Below are positions 29,245-37,755 of a DNA stretch of 64,000 nucleotides, in pieces (the stretch's first letter is position 1; each line of letters starts with the position of its first letter). The position numbers and the translations under genes are program-made. The DNA is from Micromonospora narathiwatensis (GTDB lineage Bacteria; Actinomycetota; Actinomycetes; Mycobacteriales; Micromonosporaceae). The notes beneath the pieces are model-generated. The model searched no databases. It was not told the DNA's origin and saw only the letters and a list, made by a program, of their open reading frames with translations. The stretch is taken from contig NZ_LT594324.1 in NCBI RefSeq assembly GCF_900089605.1, positions 5,704,001 to 5,768,000 of the forward strand, written 5' to 3'.

Positions 29245-31194
29245 GTGGATGAGATTCTGATGGCCGCCCCGGAGGGTGCAGTCACCTTCGCTCAGGCGGG
29301 CGGGCTGCTCGGCAGCGTCTGGCTGCTGGTGGCCGTACCGCTGGTCAGCGCGGCGATCCTGCTGCTGCTCGGCAGGCGGGCGGACCGCTGGGGCCACTGG
29401 CTGGGGGTGGGCGCGATCGGCGCCGCCTTCGTGCTCGGCCTGACCTACTTCCTCCAGCTCCGCGGCCTGGAGAACAAGCAGGTCCAGCTGAGCCTCTGGC
29501 AGTTCATCACGGTCGGCGACCTCAAGGTGGACTTCGGGCTGCTCTTCGACCCGCTGGCCGCGGTCTTCGTTCTGCTGATCACCGGGGTGGGCTTCCTGAT
29601 CCACCTCTACGCGGTCGAGTACATGGCGCACGACGAGGGCCGGCGACGGTTCTTCGGGTACTTCAACCTCTTCGTCGCCGCGATGCTGCTGCTGGTGCTC
29701 GGCAACAACTACGTGATGCTCTACTTCGGCTGGGAGGGCGTCGGTCTGGCGTCGTACCTGCTGATCTCCTTCTGGTACGGCCGGCCGAGCGCGGCCACCG
29801 CCGGCAAGAAGGCGTTCCTGATGAACCGGGTCGGCGACGCCGGCCTGGCCATCGGCATCTTCGTCCTGTTCGCCCAGCTCGGCAGCACGCAGTACGACGA
29901 CGTGTTCAACGGGGTCGGCGCGCTGAGCCAGACCACGGTGCTGGTGCTCGGCCTGCTGCTGCTGCTCGGCGCGACCGGCAAGTCCGGCCAGTTCCCGCTC
30001 CAGGCGTGGCTGCCGGACGCGATGGAGGGCCCGACCCCGGTCTCCGCGCTCATCCACGCGGCCACCATGGTCACCGCGGGCGTCTACCTGATCGCCCGCT
30101 CCAACCCGATCTTCTCGGCGAACGAGACGCTCCAGCTCGTGGTGGTCAGCGTCGGCGCGGTCACCCTGCTGATGGGCTGCCTCATCGGCGCGGCCAAGGA
30201 CGACATCAAGCGGGTGCTGGCCTGGTCCACGGTGAGCCAGATCGGCTACATGTTCGTCGGCGTCGGCCTGGGCGGCGCGGCGTACGCGCTGGCCATCGTG
30301 CACCTGCTGGCGCACGGCTTCTTCAAGGCCAACATGTTCCTCGGCGCCGGCTCGGTCATGCACGGCATGCACGACCAGGTGGACATCCGCCGCTTCGGCG
30401 CGCTGGCGAAGCACATGAAGGTCACCTGGCTGACCTTCATGATGGGCTGGCTGGCCATCATCGGCATCCCGCCGCTCTCCGGCTACTTCTCGAAGGAGCC
30501 GATCATCGCGGCGGCGTTCGAGCGGGGGGACTGGACGTCCTGGCTGTTCGGTGGCGCCGCGCTGCTCGGCGCCGGGCTCACCGCCTTCTACATGACCCGG
30601 CTCTTCGTGCTCACCTTCCACGGCCCGGCCCGCTGGACCGAGGACATCGAGCACCCGCACGAGTCGCCGAGGCTGATGACGGTCCCGCTGATCCTGCTGG
30701 CGATCGGCTCGATCGCGGCCGGCGCGCTGATGGCCACCACCGTGCCGGACTGGCTCACCGCCACCGCCGGCCTCGGCGGCGAGCACGCGGAGCACGAACC
30801 GGTCCTCGCGCACTGGCTGATCACCGTGCTGTCGATCCTGATCACCGTGCTCGGCGCCGGACTGGCCTGGATGCTGTTCCGCAACGGCACGGCCACCGAG
30901 CCGCAGCCGGCCGGCGTGCTGGTCACCGCCGCCCGCAAGAACCTCTACACGGACGCCGTCAACGAGGCGGTCTTCGAGAAGCCGGGCATCTTCCTCACCC
31001 GGGCGCTGGTCTTCCTCGACAACCGGGGCGTCGACGGGCTGGTCAACGGCCTGGCCGCCGCGGTCGGCGGGGGCTCGGGCCGGCTCCGGCGGCTGCAGAC
31101 CGGTTTCGTGCGGTCGTACGCGACCTCGATCCTGACCGGTGCGCTGCTCGTGGTGGCGGCGTTCCTGGCCGTGCAGGCGGGGTGGCTGGCGTGA
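29245..31194 (+). CDS. nuoL: NADH-quinone oxidoreductase subunit L
   Basis: The distal antiporter-like proton pump subunit with the long lateral helix. It has 649 residues and about 16 transmembrane segments. Signatures include YFGWEGVGLASYLLI, the pumping Lys in GKSGQFPLQAWLPDAMEGPTP and the His-rich LLAHGFFKANMFLGAGSVMH. GTG 29245 is preceded by GAGGGG. Confidence 0.97.
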   Translation: MDEILMAAPEGAVTFAQAGGLLGSVWLLVAVPLVSAAILLLLGRRADRWGHWLGVGAIGAAFVLGLTYFLQLRGLENKQVQLSLWQFITVGDLKVDFGLLFDPLAAVFVLLITGVGFLIHLYAVEYMAHDEGRRRFFGYFNLFVAAMLLLVLGNNYVMLYFGWEGVGLASYLLISFWYGRPSAATAGKKAFLMNRVGDAGLAIGIFVLFAQLGSTQYDDVFNGVGALSQTTVLVLGLLLLLGATGKSGQFPLQAWLPDAMEGPTPVSALIHAATMVTAGVYLIARSNPIFSANETLQLVVVSVGAVTLLMGCLIGAAKDDIKRVLAWSTVSQIGYMFVGVGLGGAAYALAIVHLLAHGFFKANMFLGAGSVMHGMHDQVDIRRFGALAKHMKVTWLTFMMGWLAIIGIPPLSGYFSKEPIIAAAFERGDWTSWLFGGAALLGAGLTAFYMTRLFVLTFHGPARWTEDIEHPHESPRLMTVPLILLAIGSIAAGALMATTVPDWLTATAGLGGEHAEHEPVLAHWLITVLSILITVLGAGLAWMLFRNGTATEPQPAGVLVTAARKNLYTDAVNEAVFEKPGIFLTRALVFLDNRGVDGLVNGLAAAVGGGSGRLRRLQTGFVRSYATSILTGALLVVAAFLAVQAGWLA

Positions 31195-31258
31195 TCGACC
31201 TCAACGCGGCCGCCCCCGCCGGCGGGCCACGCAGTCACGACGGAGGTAAGGCCGAATA

Positions 31259-32791
31259 ATGTCCAACTTCCCGTTCCTCTCGGTGCTGACCGTGGCACCG
31301 CTGGTCGGCGCCCTGGTCGTGGCACTGTTGCCACGCCGCCGGCCGGACCTGGCCAAACTGGTGGCGTTCGGCTGGTCGCTGCTGGTCCTGGTGCTGTCGG
31401 TGGTCATGTGGATCGCCTTCCAGGCCGACGGTGACCGGTTCCAGTTCCGCGAGTCGTACGCGTGGATCCCGAACTGGGGGGTCAACTTCACCTTCGCGGC
31501 CGACGGCATCGCGCTGGTCATGCTGATGCTGATCGCGATCCTGGTGCCGCTGGTGATCCTGGCCTCCTGGCACGACGCCGAGTCGTCGAAGCGTTCGGTG
31601 CCGGTCTACTTCGCGCTGCTGCTCATCCTCGAATGCACGATGATCGGCGTCTTCGCCGCCGCCGACGTCTTCCTGTTCTACGTGTTCTTCGAGGTCATGC
31701 TGGTGCCGATGTACTTCCTCATCGGCAGCTACGGCGGCCACCAGCGGCAGTACGCGGCGGTCAAGTTCTTCCTCTACTCCCTGGTCGGCGGCCTGTTCAT
31801 GCTGGCCGCGGTGATCGGCCTCTGGGTGGTCGGTGGGAAGACCTTCGACTGGCAGGCGCTGAGCCAGGCCGAGATCGCCACCAACACGGCCCGCTGGCTG
31901 TTCCTCGGCTTCTTCCTCGCGTTCGCGATCAAGGCGCCGTTCTTCCCGTTCCACACCTGGCTGCCGGACGCCGGTGGCGCGGCCCCGGCCGGCGCGGCGG
32001 CGCTGCTGGTCGGCGTGCTGGACAAGGTCGGCACCTTCGGGATCCTGCGGTACTGCCTGCCGCTCTTCCCCGAGGCGTCGAGGTGGTTCGCCCCGTGGGC
32101 GCTGGCGCTGGGCCTGATCGGCATCATCTACGCCGCGCTGCTGGCGGTCGGGCAGAACGACCTCAAGCGGCTGGTGTCGTACACCTCGATCGCGCACTTC
32201 GGCTTCATCGGGGTCGGCATCTTCGCCTTCACCACCCAGGCCGGCACCGGCGCGGTGCTCTACATGCTCAACCACGGTCTGGCCACCGGCCTGCTCTTCC
32301 TGGTGGTGGGCATGCTGATCGCCCGCCGCGGCTCGGCGCTGATCAGCGACTTCGGCGGCGCGGGCAAGCTGGTGCCGGTGCTGGCCGGGGTGCTCTTCTT
32401 CGCCGGTCTCGCGTCGCTGGCGCTGCCCGGCACCGCGCCGTTCATCTCCGAGTTCCTGGTGCTGATCGGCACGTTCACCACCAACAAGCCGGTCGCGGTG
32501 ATCGCCACGCTCGGCATCATCCTGGCCGCGGCGTACGTGCTGTGGATGGTGCAGCGCACCACCCAGGGCACCCTCAACCCGGCCCTGACCGAGGTGGAGG
32601 GCATGCGCCGTGACCTCAGCCTGCGCGAGAAGATCGTGGTCGCCCCGCTGATCGCGCTGATCGTGCTGCTCGGCTTCTATCCCAAGCCGGTCACCGATGT
32701 CATCAACCCTGCCGTCAAGGCGACCATGCAGGACGTCGGTCGGACCGACCCCGCCCCGACGGTCGGCAGCGTCCAGGAGGCCGCGAAATGA
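31259..32791 (+). CDS. nuoM: NADH-quinone oxidoreductase subunit M
   Basis: An antiporter-like proton pump subunit. It has 510 residues and about 14 helices. Key blocks are FFEVMLVPMYFLIGSYGG (with the conserved Glu), the Lys in FAIKAPFFPFHTWLPDA and the KRLVSYTSIAHFGFIGVG helix. ATG 31259 has GGAGG 11 bases upstream. The 64 bases between nuoL and nuoM carry no other gene. The stop overlaps nuoN (ATGA). Confidence 0.97.
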   Translation: MSNFPFLSVLTVAPLVGALVVALLPRRRPDLAKLVAFGWSLLVLVLSVVMWIAFQADGDRFQFRESYAWIPNWGVNFTFAADGIALVMLMLIAILVPLVILASWHDAESSKRSVPVYFALLLILECTMIGVFAAADVFLFYVFFEVMLVPMYFLIGSYGGHQRQYAAVKFFLYSLVGGLFMLAAVIGLWVVGGKTFDWQALSQAEIATNTARWLFLGFFLAFAIKAPFFPFHTWLPDAGGAAPAGAAALLVGVLDKVGTFGILRYCLPLFPEASRWFAPWALALGLIGIIYAALLAVGQNDLKRLVSYTSIAHFGFIGVGIFAFTTQAGTGAVLYMLNHGLATGLLFLVVGMLIARRGSALISDFGGAGKLVPVLAGVLFFAGLASLALPGTAPFISEFLVLIGTFTTNKPVAVIATLGIILAAAYVLWMVQRTTQGTLNPALTEVEGMRRDLSLREKIVVAPLIALIVLLGFYPKPVTDVINPAVKATMQDVGRTDPAPTVGSVQEAAK

Positions 32792-34341
32792 CCGAGTTGA
32801 AGTTGCCGTCGATCGACTATGCGGCGCTCGCTCCGATCCTGATCATGCTGGGTGCGGCGCTGTTCGGCGTCCTGGTCGAGGCGTTCGTGCCGCGGCGCCT
32901 GCGCAACCCGGTGCAGCTGCTGCTCGCCCTGGCGGCCGTGTTCGCCGCGCTGACCATGGTGATCCTCAACGCCGACGACCGGCTGCTCACCGCCGGTCAG
33001 GCCATCGCGGTGGACGGGCCGACGCTCTTCCTCCAGGGTGCGATCCTCATCCTGGCCGCGATGGCGCTGTTGCTGATCGGTGAGCGGGCGGTGGAGCGGG
33101 GCGGGGCCTTCGTGGCCCACGCCGCGGTCACCGCCGACTCGGTCGACGACCGGCGGCAGGCCGAGCGGGCCGGCGGCACCACAGAGGTGTACCCGCTGAC
33201 CACGTTCGCGATCGGCGGCATGCTGATCTTCGTGGCGGCGAACGACCTGCTGACCATGTTCATCGCGCTCGAGGTCTTCTCGCTGCCGCTCTACCTGCTC
33301 TGCGCGCTGGCCCGTCGCCGGCGGCTGCTGAGCCAGGAGGCCGCGCTGAAGTACTTCATGCTCGGCGCGTACGCCTCGGCGTTCTTCCTGTTCGGCGTGG
33401 CGCTGATCTACGGCTTCACCTCGGGCGTGCCGGGCCGGTCGGCCGGCGTCGACTTCGCCACCGTGCACGTCGCGGTCACCGAGTCCTCGTCCAGCCAGGT
33501 GCTGCTCTTCGCCGGCATGGCGCTGCTCGCGATCGGCCTGCTCTTCAAGGCCGCCGCCGCACCGTTCCACGTCTGGACGCCGGACGTCTACCAGGGCGCT
33601 CCGACCCCGGTGACCGGCTTCATGGCCGCCTGCACCAAGGTCGCCGCCTTCGGCGCCCTGCTGCGGGTCTTCCACGTCGCCTTCGCCGGGGCCGCCTGGG
33701 ACTTCACCCCGGTGCTCGGCGCGCTGGCGGTGCTGACCATGCTGGTCGGCGCGGTCCTGGCGGTCACCCAGACCGACATCAAGCGGCTGCTGGCGTACTC
33801 GTCGATCGCGAACGCCGGCTACCTGCTGGTGGGCGTGCTCGCGCCGAGCAAGGACGGGCTCTCCGGCACGATGTTCTACCTGGTCGCGTACGGCTTCTCG
33901 GTGCTCGCCGCGTTCGCCGTGGTGACCCTGGTCCGGGACGCCGACGGGGAGGCCACCCACCTGTCCCGCTGGGCCGGGCTGGGCCGCCGGTCGCCGTTCT
34001 TCGCCGCGATCTTCACCTTCATCCTGCTGGCCTTCGCCGGTATCCCGCTCACCAGCGGGTTCACCAGCAAGTTCGCGATCTTCGCGCCGGCGTTGGACGC
34101 GAACCAGACCTGGCTGGTGATCGCCGGTGTGCTGACCAGCATGGTGCTGGCCTTCCCGTACCTGCGGGTCGTGGTGATGATGTGGCTCTCCGAGCCGGGC
34201 GAGTCGACCCCGACCGTCGCCATTCCGGGCGCGCTCACCTCGGCGGCCCTGGTCATCGGGGTACTGGCCACCCTGGTCCTGGGGGTCGCCCCGGCACCGC
34301 TGCTCGACCTGGCCAACGGTGCCGCCGAATTCGTGCGATGA
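32788..34341 (+). CDS. nuoN: NADH-quinone oxidoreductase subunit N
   Basis: The third antiporter-like subunit. It has 517 residues and 14 predicted helices. The conserved Glu and Lys lie in FIALEVFSLPLYLLCALAR and LLFKAAAAPFHVWTPDVYQG; KRLLAYSSIANAGYLLVG follows. A hydrophilic insert of about 30 residues (near residue 105, VERGGAFVAHAAVTADSVDD) connects two helices. Last gene of the operon, followed by a strong hairpin. Confidence 0.97.
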   Translation: MTELKLPSIDYAALAPILIMLGAALFGVLVEAFVPRRLRNPVQLLLALAAVFAALTMVILNADDRLLTAGQAIAVDGPTLFLQGAILILAAMALLLIGERAVERGGAFVAHAAVTADSVDDRRQAERAGGTTEVYPLTTFAIGGMLIFVAANDLLTMFIALEVFSLPLYLLCALARRRRLLSQEAALKYFMLGAYASAFFLFGVALIYGFTSGVPGRSAGVDFATVHVAVTESSSSQVLLFAGMALLAIGLLFKAAAAPFHVWTPDVYQGAPTPVTGFMAACTKVAAFGALLRVFHVAFAGAAWDFTPVLGALAVLTMLVGAVLAVTQTDIKRLLAYSSIANAGYLLVGVLAPSKDGLSGTMFYLVAYGFSVLAAFAVVTLVRDADGEATHLSRWAGLGRRSPFFAAIFTFILLAFAGIPLTSGFTSKFAIFAPALDANQTWLVIAGVLTSMVLAFPYLRVVVMMWLSEPGESTPTVAIPGALTSAALVIGVLATLVLGVAPAPLLDLANGAAEFVR

Positions 34342-34357
34342 CAGTCGTTCTCCCTCC

Positions 34358-34389
34358 GGGGGCCGGTACGCCGTGGCGTGCCGGCCCCC
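34358..34389 (+). terminator. Stem-loop after nuoN
   Basis: GGGGGCCGGTACGCC and GGCGTGCCGGCCCCC pair with one U-G wobble (the innermost pairs must open for the loop). It starts 17 bases after the nuoN stop, and C/T-rich sequence follows. Confidence 0.7.
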
Positions 34390-34429
34390 GGTTCGTATCC
34401 CCTTTCCGGGCTGGTCGAACGGGTGTGGC

Positions 34430-35512
34430 ATGGTGGAAGGCGTGGTGATTCCGGCTGGCGAGCGTTCAGGTGTCACCGGCTCCGGCGGTCGTCGGAGGCC
34501 GGACGGCACGGGTCAGTTCGGCGCGCTCGGCCTGGACCTCGCCGACCCGCGCGTCGAGGCGTCCGTGCTGGGGCTGCTTGACCAGGTCGAGAGCGAGTTG
34601 CGGGCCAGCGTGGCCAGCGCCGACCCGCTCGTCACCGAGGCGGCCCGGCACCTGCTCGAGGCCGGGGGGAAGCGGTTCCGGCCGCTGCTGGTGGCGCTGG
34701 GCGCCCAGTTCGGTGACCCGACCTGCGCGCAGGTCGTACCGGCCGCCGTGGTGATGGAGCTCACTCACCTGGCGACGCTCTACCACGACGACGTGATGGA
34801 CGAGGCGGCCGTGCGGCGGGGCGCCCCGAGCGCCAACTCCCGTTGGACCAACTCGGTCGCGATCCTGGTCGGCGACTACCTCTTCGCCCGGGCCGCGGAC
34901 ATCGCGGCCGACCTCGGCCCCGAGGCCGTACGCCTCCAGGCCCGCACCTTCGCCCGGCTGGTGCACGGGCAGATCGCCGAGACGGTCGGCCCGCGCGACG
35001 CCGACCCGGTCGCGCACTACCTCCAGGTCATCGCCGAGAAGACCGGGTCGCTGATCGCCACCTCGGCCCGCTTCGGCGGCATGTTCGGCGGTGCCTCCGC
35101 CGAGCACATCGAGGCCCTGGCCGGGTACGGCGAGATCATCGGGGTGGCCTTCCAGCTCTCCGACGACCTGCTCGACATCGCTTCCGAGTCGATGCAGTCC
35201 GGCAAGACGCCGGGCACCGACCTGCGGGAGGGCGTACCGACCCTGCCGGTGCTCTACGCGCTCGCCTCGGACGACTCCGACGCCGCCTCGGTGCGGCTGC
35301 GGGAGATCCTGGCCACCGGTCCGCTGGTCGACGAGGCGCTGCACGCCGAGGCGCTCGGCCTGCTCCGCGAGTCCCCCGCGCTCAAGCGTGCCCGGGAGAC
35401 GGTCCGCGGCTACGCCGAGGACGCCCGCGCCCGGCTCGCCCCGCTGCCCGACGGCCCGGCCCGCAGCGCACTCGAATCCCTCTGCGACTACATCGCCGAC
35501 CGCACCAGCTGA
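34430..35512 (+). CDS. All-trans polyprenyl diphosphate synthase (menaquinone side chain)
   Basis: Condenses isopentenyl diphosphate units to make the prenyl chain of menaquinone. It has about 360 residues. The first Asp-rich motif is D120-D-V-M-D124 (in LYHDDVMDEA), the second D245-D-L-L-D249. GGKRFRP near residue 82 binds the diphosphate. The five residues before DDVMD (LATLY) lack bulky aromatics at positions -4 and -5 apart from the adjacent Tyr, which suits a long-chain enzyme (hepta- to nonaprenyl). The start is uncertain: ATG 34430, or GTG 34442/34445. It follows nuoN after a hairpin, so it may have its own promoter. It is convergent with the MFS gene. Confidence 0.9.
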   Translation: MVEGVVIPAGERSGVTGSGGRRRPDGTGQFGALGLDLADPRVEASVLGLLDQVESELRASVASADPLVTEAARHLLEAGGKRFRPLLVALGAQFGDPTCAQVVPAAVVMELTHLATLYHDDVMDEAAVRRGAPSANSRWTNSVAILVGDYLFARAADIAADLGPEAVRLQARTFARLVHGQIAETVGPRDADPVAHYLQVIAEKTGSLIATSARFGGMFGGASAEHIEALAGYGEIIGVAFQLSDDLLDIASESMQSGKTPGTDLREGVPTLPVLYALASDDSDAASVRLREILATGPLVDEALHAEALGLLRESPALKRARETVRGYAEDARARLAPLPDGPARSALESLCDYIADRTS

Positions 35513-35520
35513 CCGACCCG

Positions 35521-36699
35521 CTAGCGGCGGGACAGGAGGCGGCTGGCGGCGAGCATGAGGACGGCGGCCACCAGCATGGCGACCGCGGCCGTCGCCCACA
35601 TGCTGGGGTAGCCGAGCTGACCGGCCACGGCGCCGAGGCCCAGCGGGCCGAGGCAGCCGCCCGCGTACACCCCGGTCTGGGTGATCGAGGTGGCGGCGGC
35701 CGGGGCCTGCGGGTGGAGCTTGACCACCGCGAAGTTCATCAGCCCGGGCCAGGCCCAGCCGAGCCCGAAGCCGAGCACCACGCCGGCCACCAGCGGCACG
35801 GCGCCGGCCAGGGCCAGCAGGGCCAGCCCGACCGCGCCGACCACCAGCATCCCGGCGATCAGCGCGACGTGCCCGGTGGCCCGGCGGTCGGCGAGCCAGC
35901 CGGCACCGACCCGAGCCACCACGCAGACCGCGCTGCCCAGGGTCAGGGTGAGGCCGGCCAGGGCCGGTGACAGCCCGCGTCCGGCCGACGAGTCCACCAC
36001 GAAGGTGCCCAGCGCGTTCGCGGCGCCCGCCGCCAGGGTGGCGGCCAGGCCGACCACCACCAGGGCCCCGCTGGCCCCACCAGCCGGCCGGGCGGCCGAG
36101 CGCCGCCCCCGGTCGCCCTCCGCCCGGGGTACGGCCGGCAGCGCGGCCAGCGCGGCCCCGGCGGCGGCCACGAACGCCCAACGCCAGCCGGCGGTCAGTG
36201 CGACGGTGGGCACCGCCGCGCCGGCCAGCAGGGTGGAGACCGGGATGGCCGCCTGCTTCACGCCGAAGGAGAGCCCCTGCCGGTGGGCGGGCACATGCCG
36301 GGCCAGCGCGACGTTGCTGGCGAGCTGCCCGAGCGCGTTCGCGGCGGCGCTGAGCCCGAGCAGGCCGACCAGCACCGGGTACGACCGGGCCAGCCCCGCC
36401 ACGGCCAGCAGCGAGCCGGCGGAGAGCAGGATGCCGGCGCGGGCCACCACGGCCGCGCCGTACCGCTCGACGAGCACACCGGAGGGGACCGACGCCAGCG
36501 CGCTGATCCCGAAGTACACCGACACGGCCAGGCCCAGCCCGGCGGGGGAGAAGCGGAGATCGTGACCCATCTGCACGGCGAGGCCGCCGAGCAGGAAGAC
36601 CGGCAGGACGCAGGCGATCGTGGTGGCGACGGCACCCGCGCTGACGCGGATGGTGGACCGGGACGAGGGGGGTGCGGGGCGTAGCGCGGTGTCGGTCAT
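35521..36699 (-). CDS. MFS transporter
   Basis: A 392-residue major facilitator superfamily protein with 12 predicted helices. The motif-A-like loop is VERYGAAVVARAG between helices 2 and 3, and WLADRRATG repeats it in the second half. The pattern (sugar-phosphate/cyanate-type, GWAWPGLMNFAVVKLHPQ) does not reveal the substrate. TAGGTT lies nine bases before the ATG, with no ribosome site, suggesting a leaderless mRNA. It is divergent from the IclR gene at 36874, which probably controls it. Alternative roles as importer or exporter cannot be separated. Confidence 0.88.
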   Translation of the reverse strand: MTDTALRPAPPSSRSTIRVSAGAVATTIACVLPVFLLGGLAVQMGHDLRFSPAGLGLAVSVYFGISALASVPSGVLVERYGAAVVARAGILLSAGSLLAVAGLARSYPVLVGLLGLSAAANALGQLASNVALARHVPAHRQGLSFGVKQAAIPVSTLLAGAAVPTVALTAGWRWAFVAAAGAALAALPAVPRAEGDRGRRSAARPAGGASGALVVVGLAATLAAGAANALGTFVVDSSAGRGLSPALAGLTLTLGSAVCVVARVGAGWLADRRATGHVALIAGMLVVGAVGLALLALAGAVPLVAGVVLGFGLGWAWPGLMNFAVVKLHPQAPAAATSITQTGVYAGGCLGPLGLGAVAGQLGYPSMWATAAVAMLVAAVLMLAASRLLSRR

Positions 36700-36708
36700 G
36701 GTGAGCCA

Positions 36709-36714
36709 AACCTA
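36709..36714 (-). promoter_or_regulatory. TAGGTT -10 box upstream of the MFS gene
   Basis: Read on the minus strand, TAGGTT is followed by nine bases and ATG 36699; no Shine-Dalgarno is present. Confidence 0.4.
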
Positions 36715-36810
36715 CGCCGGTCGTGTTTCGGTGGCGGCCGTCATGTTTTAGCAGCTGATCGTGTCTGTCGGTGCACGGGCTGTGCCCGGTGATCTGGCAT
36801 CCTCGACCCG

Positions 36811-36840
36811 AACAGGCATTTCGCACTCGGCCTGTTTTTC
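36811..36840 (+). terminator. Hairpin with T-tract upstream of the IclR gene
   Basis: AACAGGC pairs with GCCTGTT across 12 bases and is followed by TTTC, giving a five-T run (36835-36839). It sits 34 bases before GTG 36874, so it could be an attenuator; the palindrome could equally be an IclR-type operator. Confidence 0.4.
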
Positions 36841-36873
36841 ATATGGTGTAAGTCCCCGGCGGCGGAGGTGGTT

Positions 36874-37656
36874 GTGCGCGACCCCTTGGCGGAACCTTCG
36901 GACCTGATCCGAAGTGTCTCCCGCGCGCTTCGAGTGCTCGAGTCGGTCGGCCGTGCGCCGAGGGGACTCACCGTCAAGCAGATCGCCCGTCGGTGCGAGC
37001 TGACCGTCGCCACCACGTACCACCTGGTGCGCACCCTGGCGTACGAGGGCTACGTGATCCGGCGGGAGGACGGGACGTACATCGTCGGGTTGGAGGTGGC
37101 CGACCGGTACCGGGAGCTGGTGACCGCGTTCCGGGGGCCGCCCGCGGTCGGCGAGTCGCTGCGGCGGGCGGCGGGGGACACCGGCTGGAGCCACTACCTG
37201 GGGCGCTTCGTGGGCGGCCAGGTGGCCGTCACGGCGGTCGCCGAGGGGCCGCGCTCGCCGTACCTGGAGGACCTGGTGCCGGGCTTCGACGAGGGGGCGC
37301 ACGCCACGGCCCTCGGCAAGAGCCTGCTCGCCACGCTCACCGCCGACCAGCGCGTCCGCTACCTGCGCGAGTACGGCATGCGCCCGTTCACCAGCGCCAC
37401 CCTGACCACCCCCGAGGCGTTCGAGGCCGACCTGGCCGCCGGTGACCGGCGCGGCATGCAGTTGGAGCTGGGGCAGTTCCGCCAGGGGGTGGCCTGCGCG
37501 GCCGTGCTGGTCACCCCGGACAAGGACATCGAGCGCCGGGTGGTGCTGGCCTGCGCGCTACCGGCCAGCGAGATGATGACCTCCGCCCGGGTGGTCCGGG
37601 CCAAGCTGCTCAGCGCGGCTCGCGCGATCGCCGACGGCCTCGCCACCGAGCACTGA
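36874..37656 (+). CDS. IclR-family transcriptional regulator
   Basis: A 260-residue regulator. GTG 36874 is chosen because GGAGG lies five bases upstream; the ORF could also open at GTG 36868, which overlaps that site. The N-terminal winged helix covers residues about 8-70 (RALRVLESVGRAPRGLTVKQIA, then TTYHLVRTLAYEGYV). The C-terminal effector domain has HATALGKSLLATLT and VACAAVLV. It is divergent from the MFS transporter with 174 bases between, the usual arrangement for a regulator of a transporter; the effector is unknown. Confidence 0.88.
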   Translation: MRDPLAEPSDLIRSVSRALRVLESVGRAPRGLTVKQIARRCELTVATTYHLVRTLAYEGYVIRREDGTYIVGLEVADRYRELVTAFRGPPAVGESLRRAAGDTGWSHYLGRFVGGQVAVTAVAEGPRSPYLEDLVPGFDEGAHATALGKSLLATLTADQRVRYLREYGMRPFTSATLTTPEAFEADLAAGDRRGMQLELGQFRQGVACAAVLVTPDKDIERRVVLACALPASEMMTSARVVRAKLLSAARAIADGLATEH

Positions 37657-37682
37657 CCCGAGCCGATCGAACCCCGGTCACG

Positions 37683-37721
37683 CCGAAGGGCCCCCTCCCG
37701 GCGGGGAAGGGGGCCCTTCGG
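37683..37721. terminator. Bidirectional terminator between IclR and PhoX genes
   Basis: A perfect 14-bp stem (CCGAAGGGCCCCCT and its complement) around an 11-base loop. It is located between two convergent genes. Confidence 0.75.
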
Positions 37722-37755
37722 GGGCGGTCCAGCGCCGAACCGCCCGGAGGAGAGG

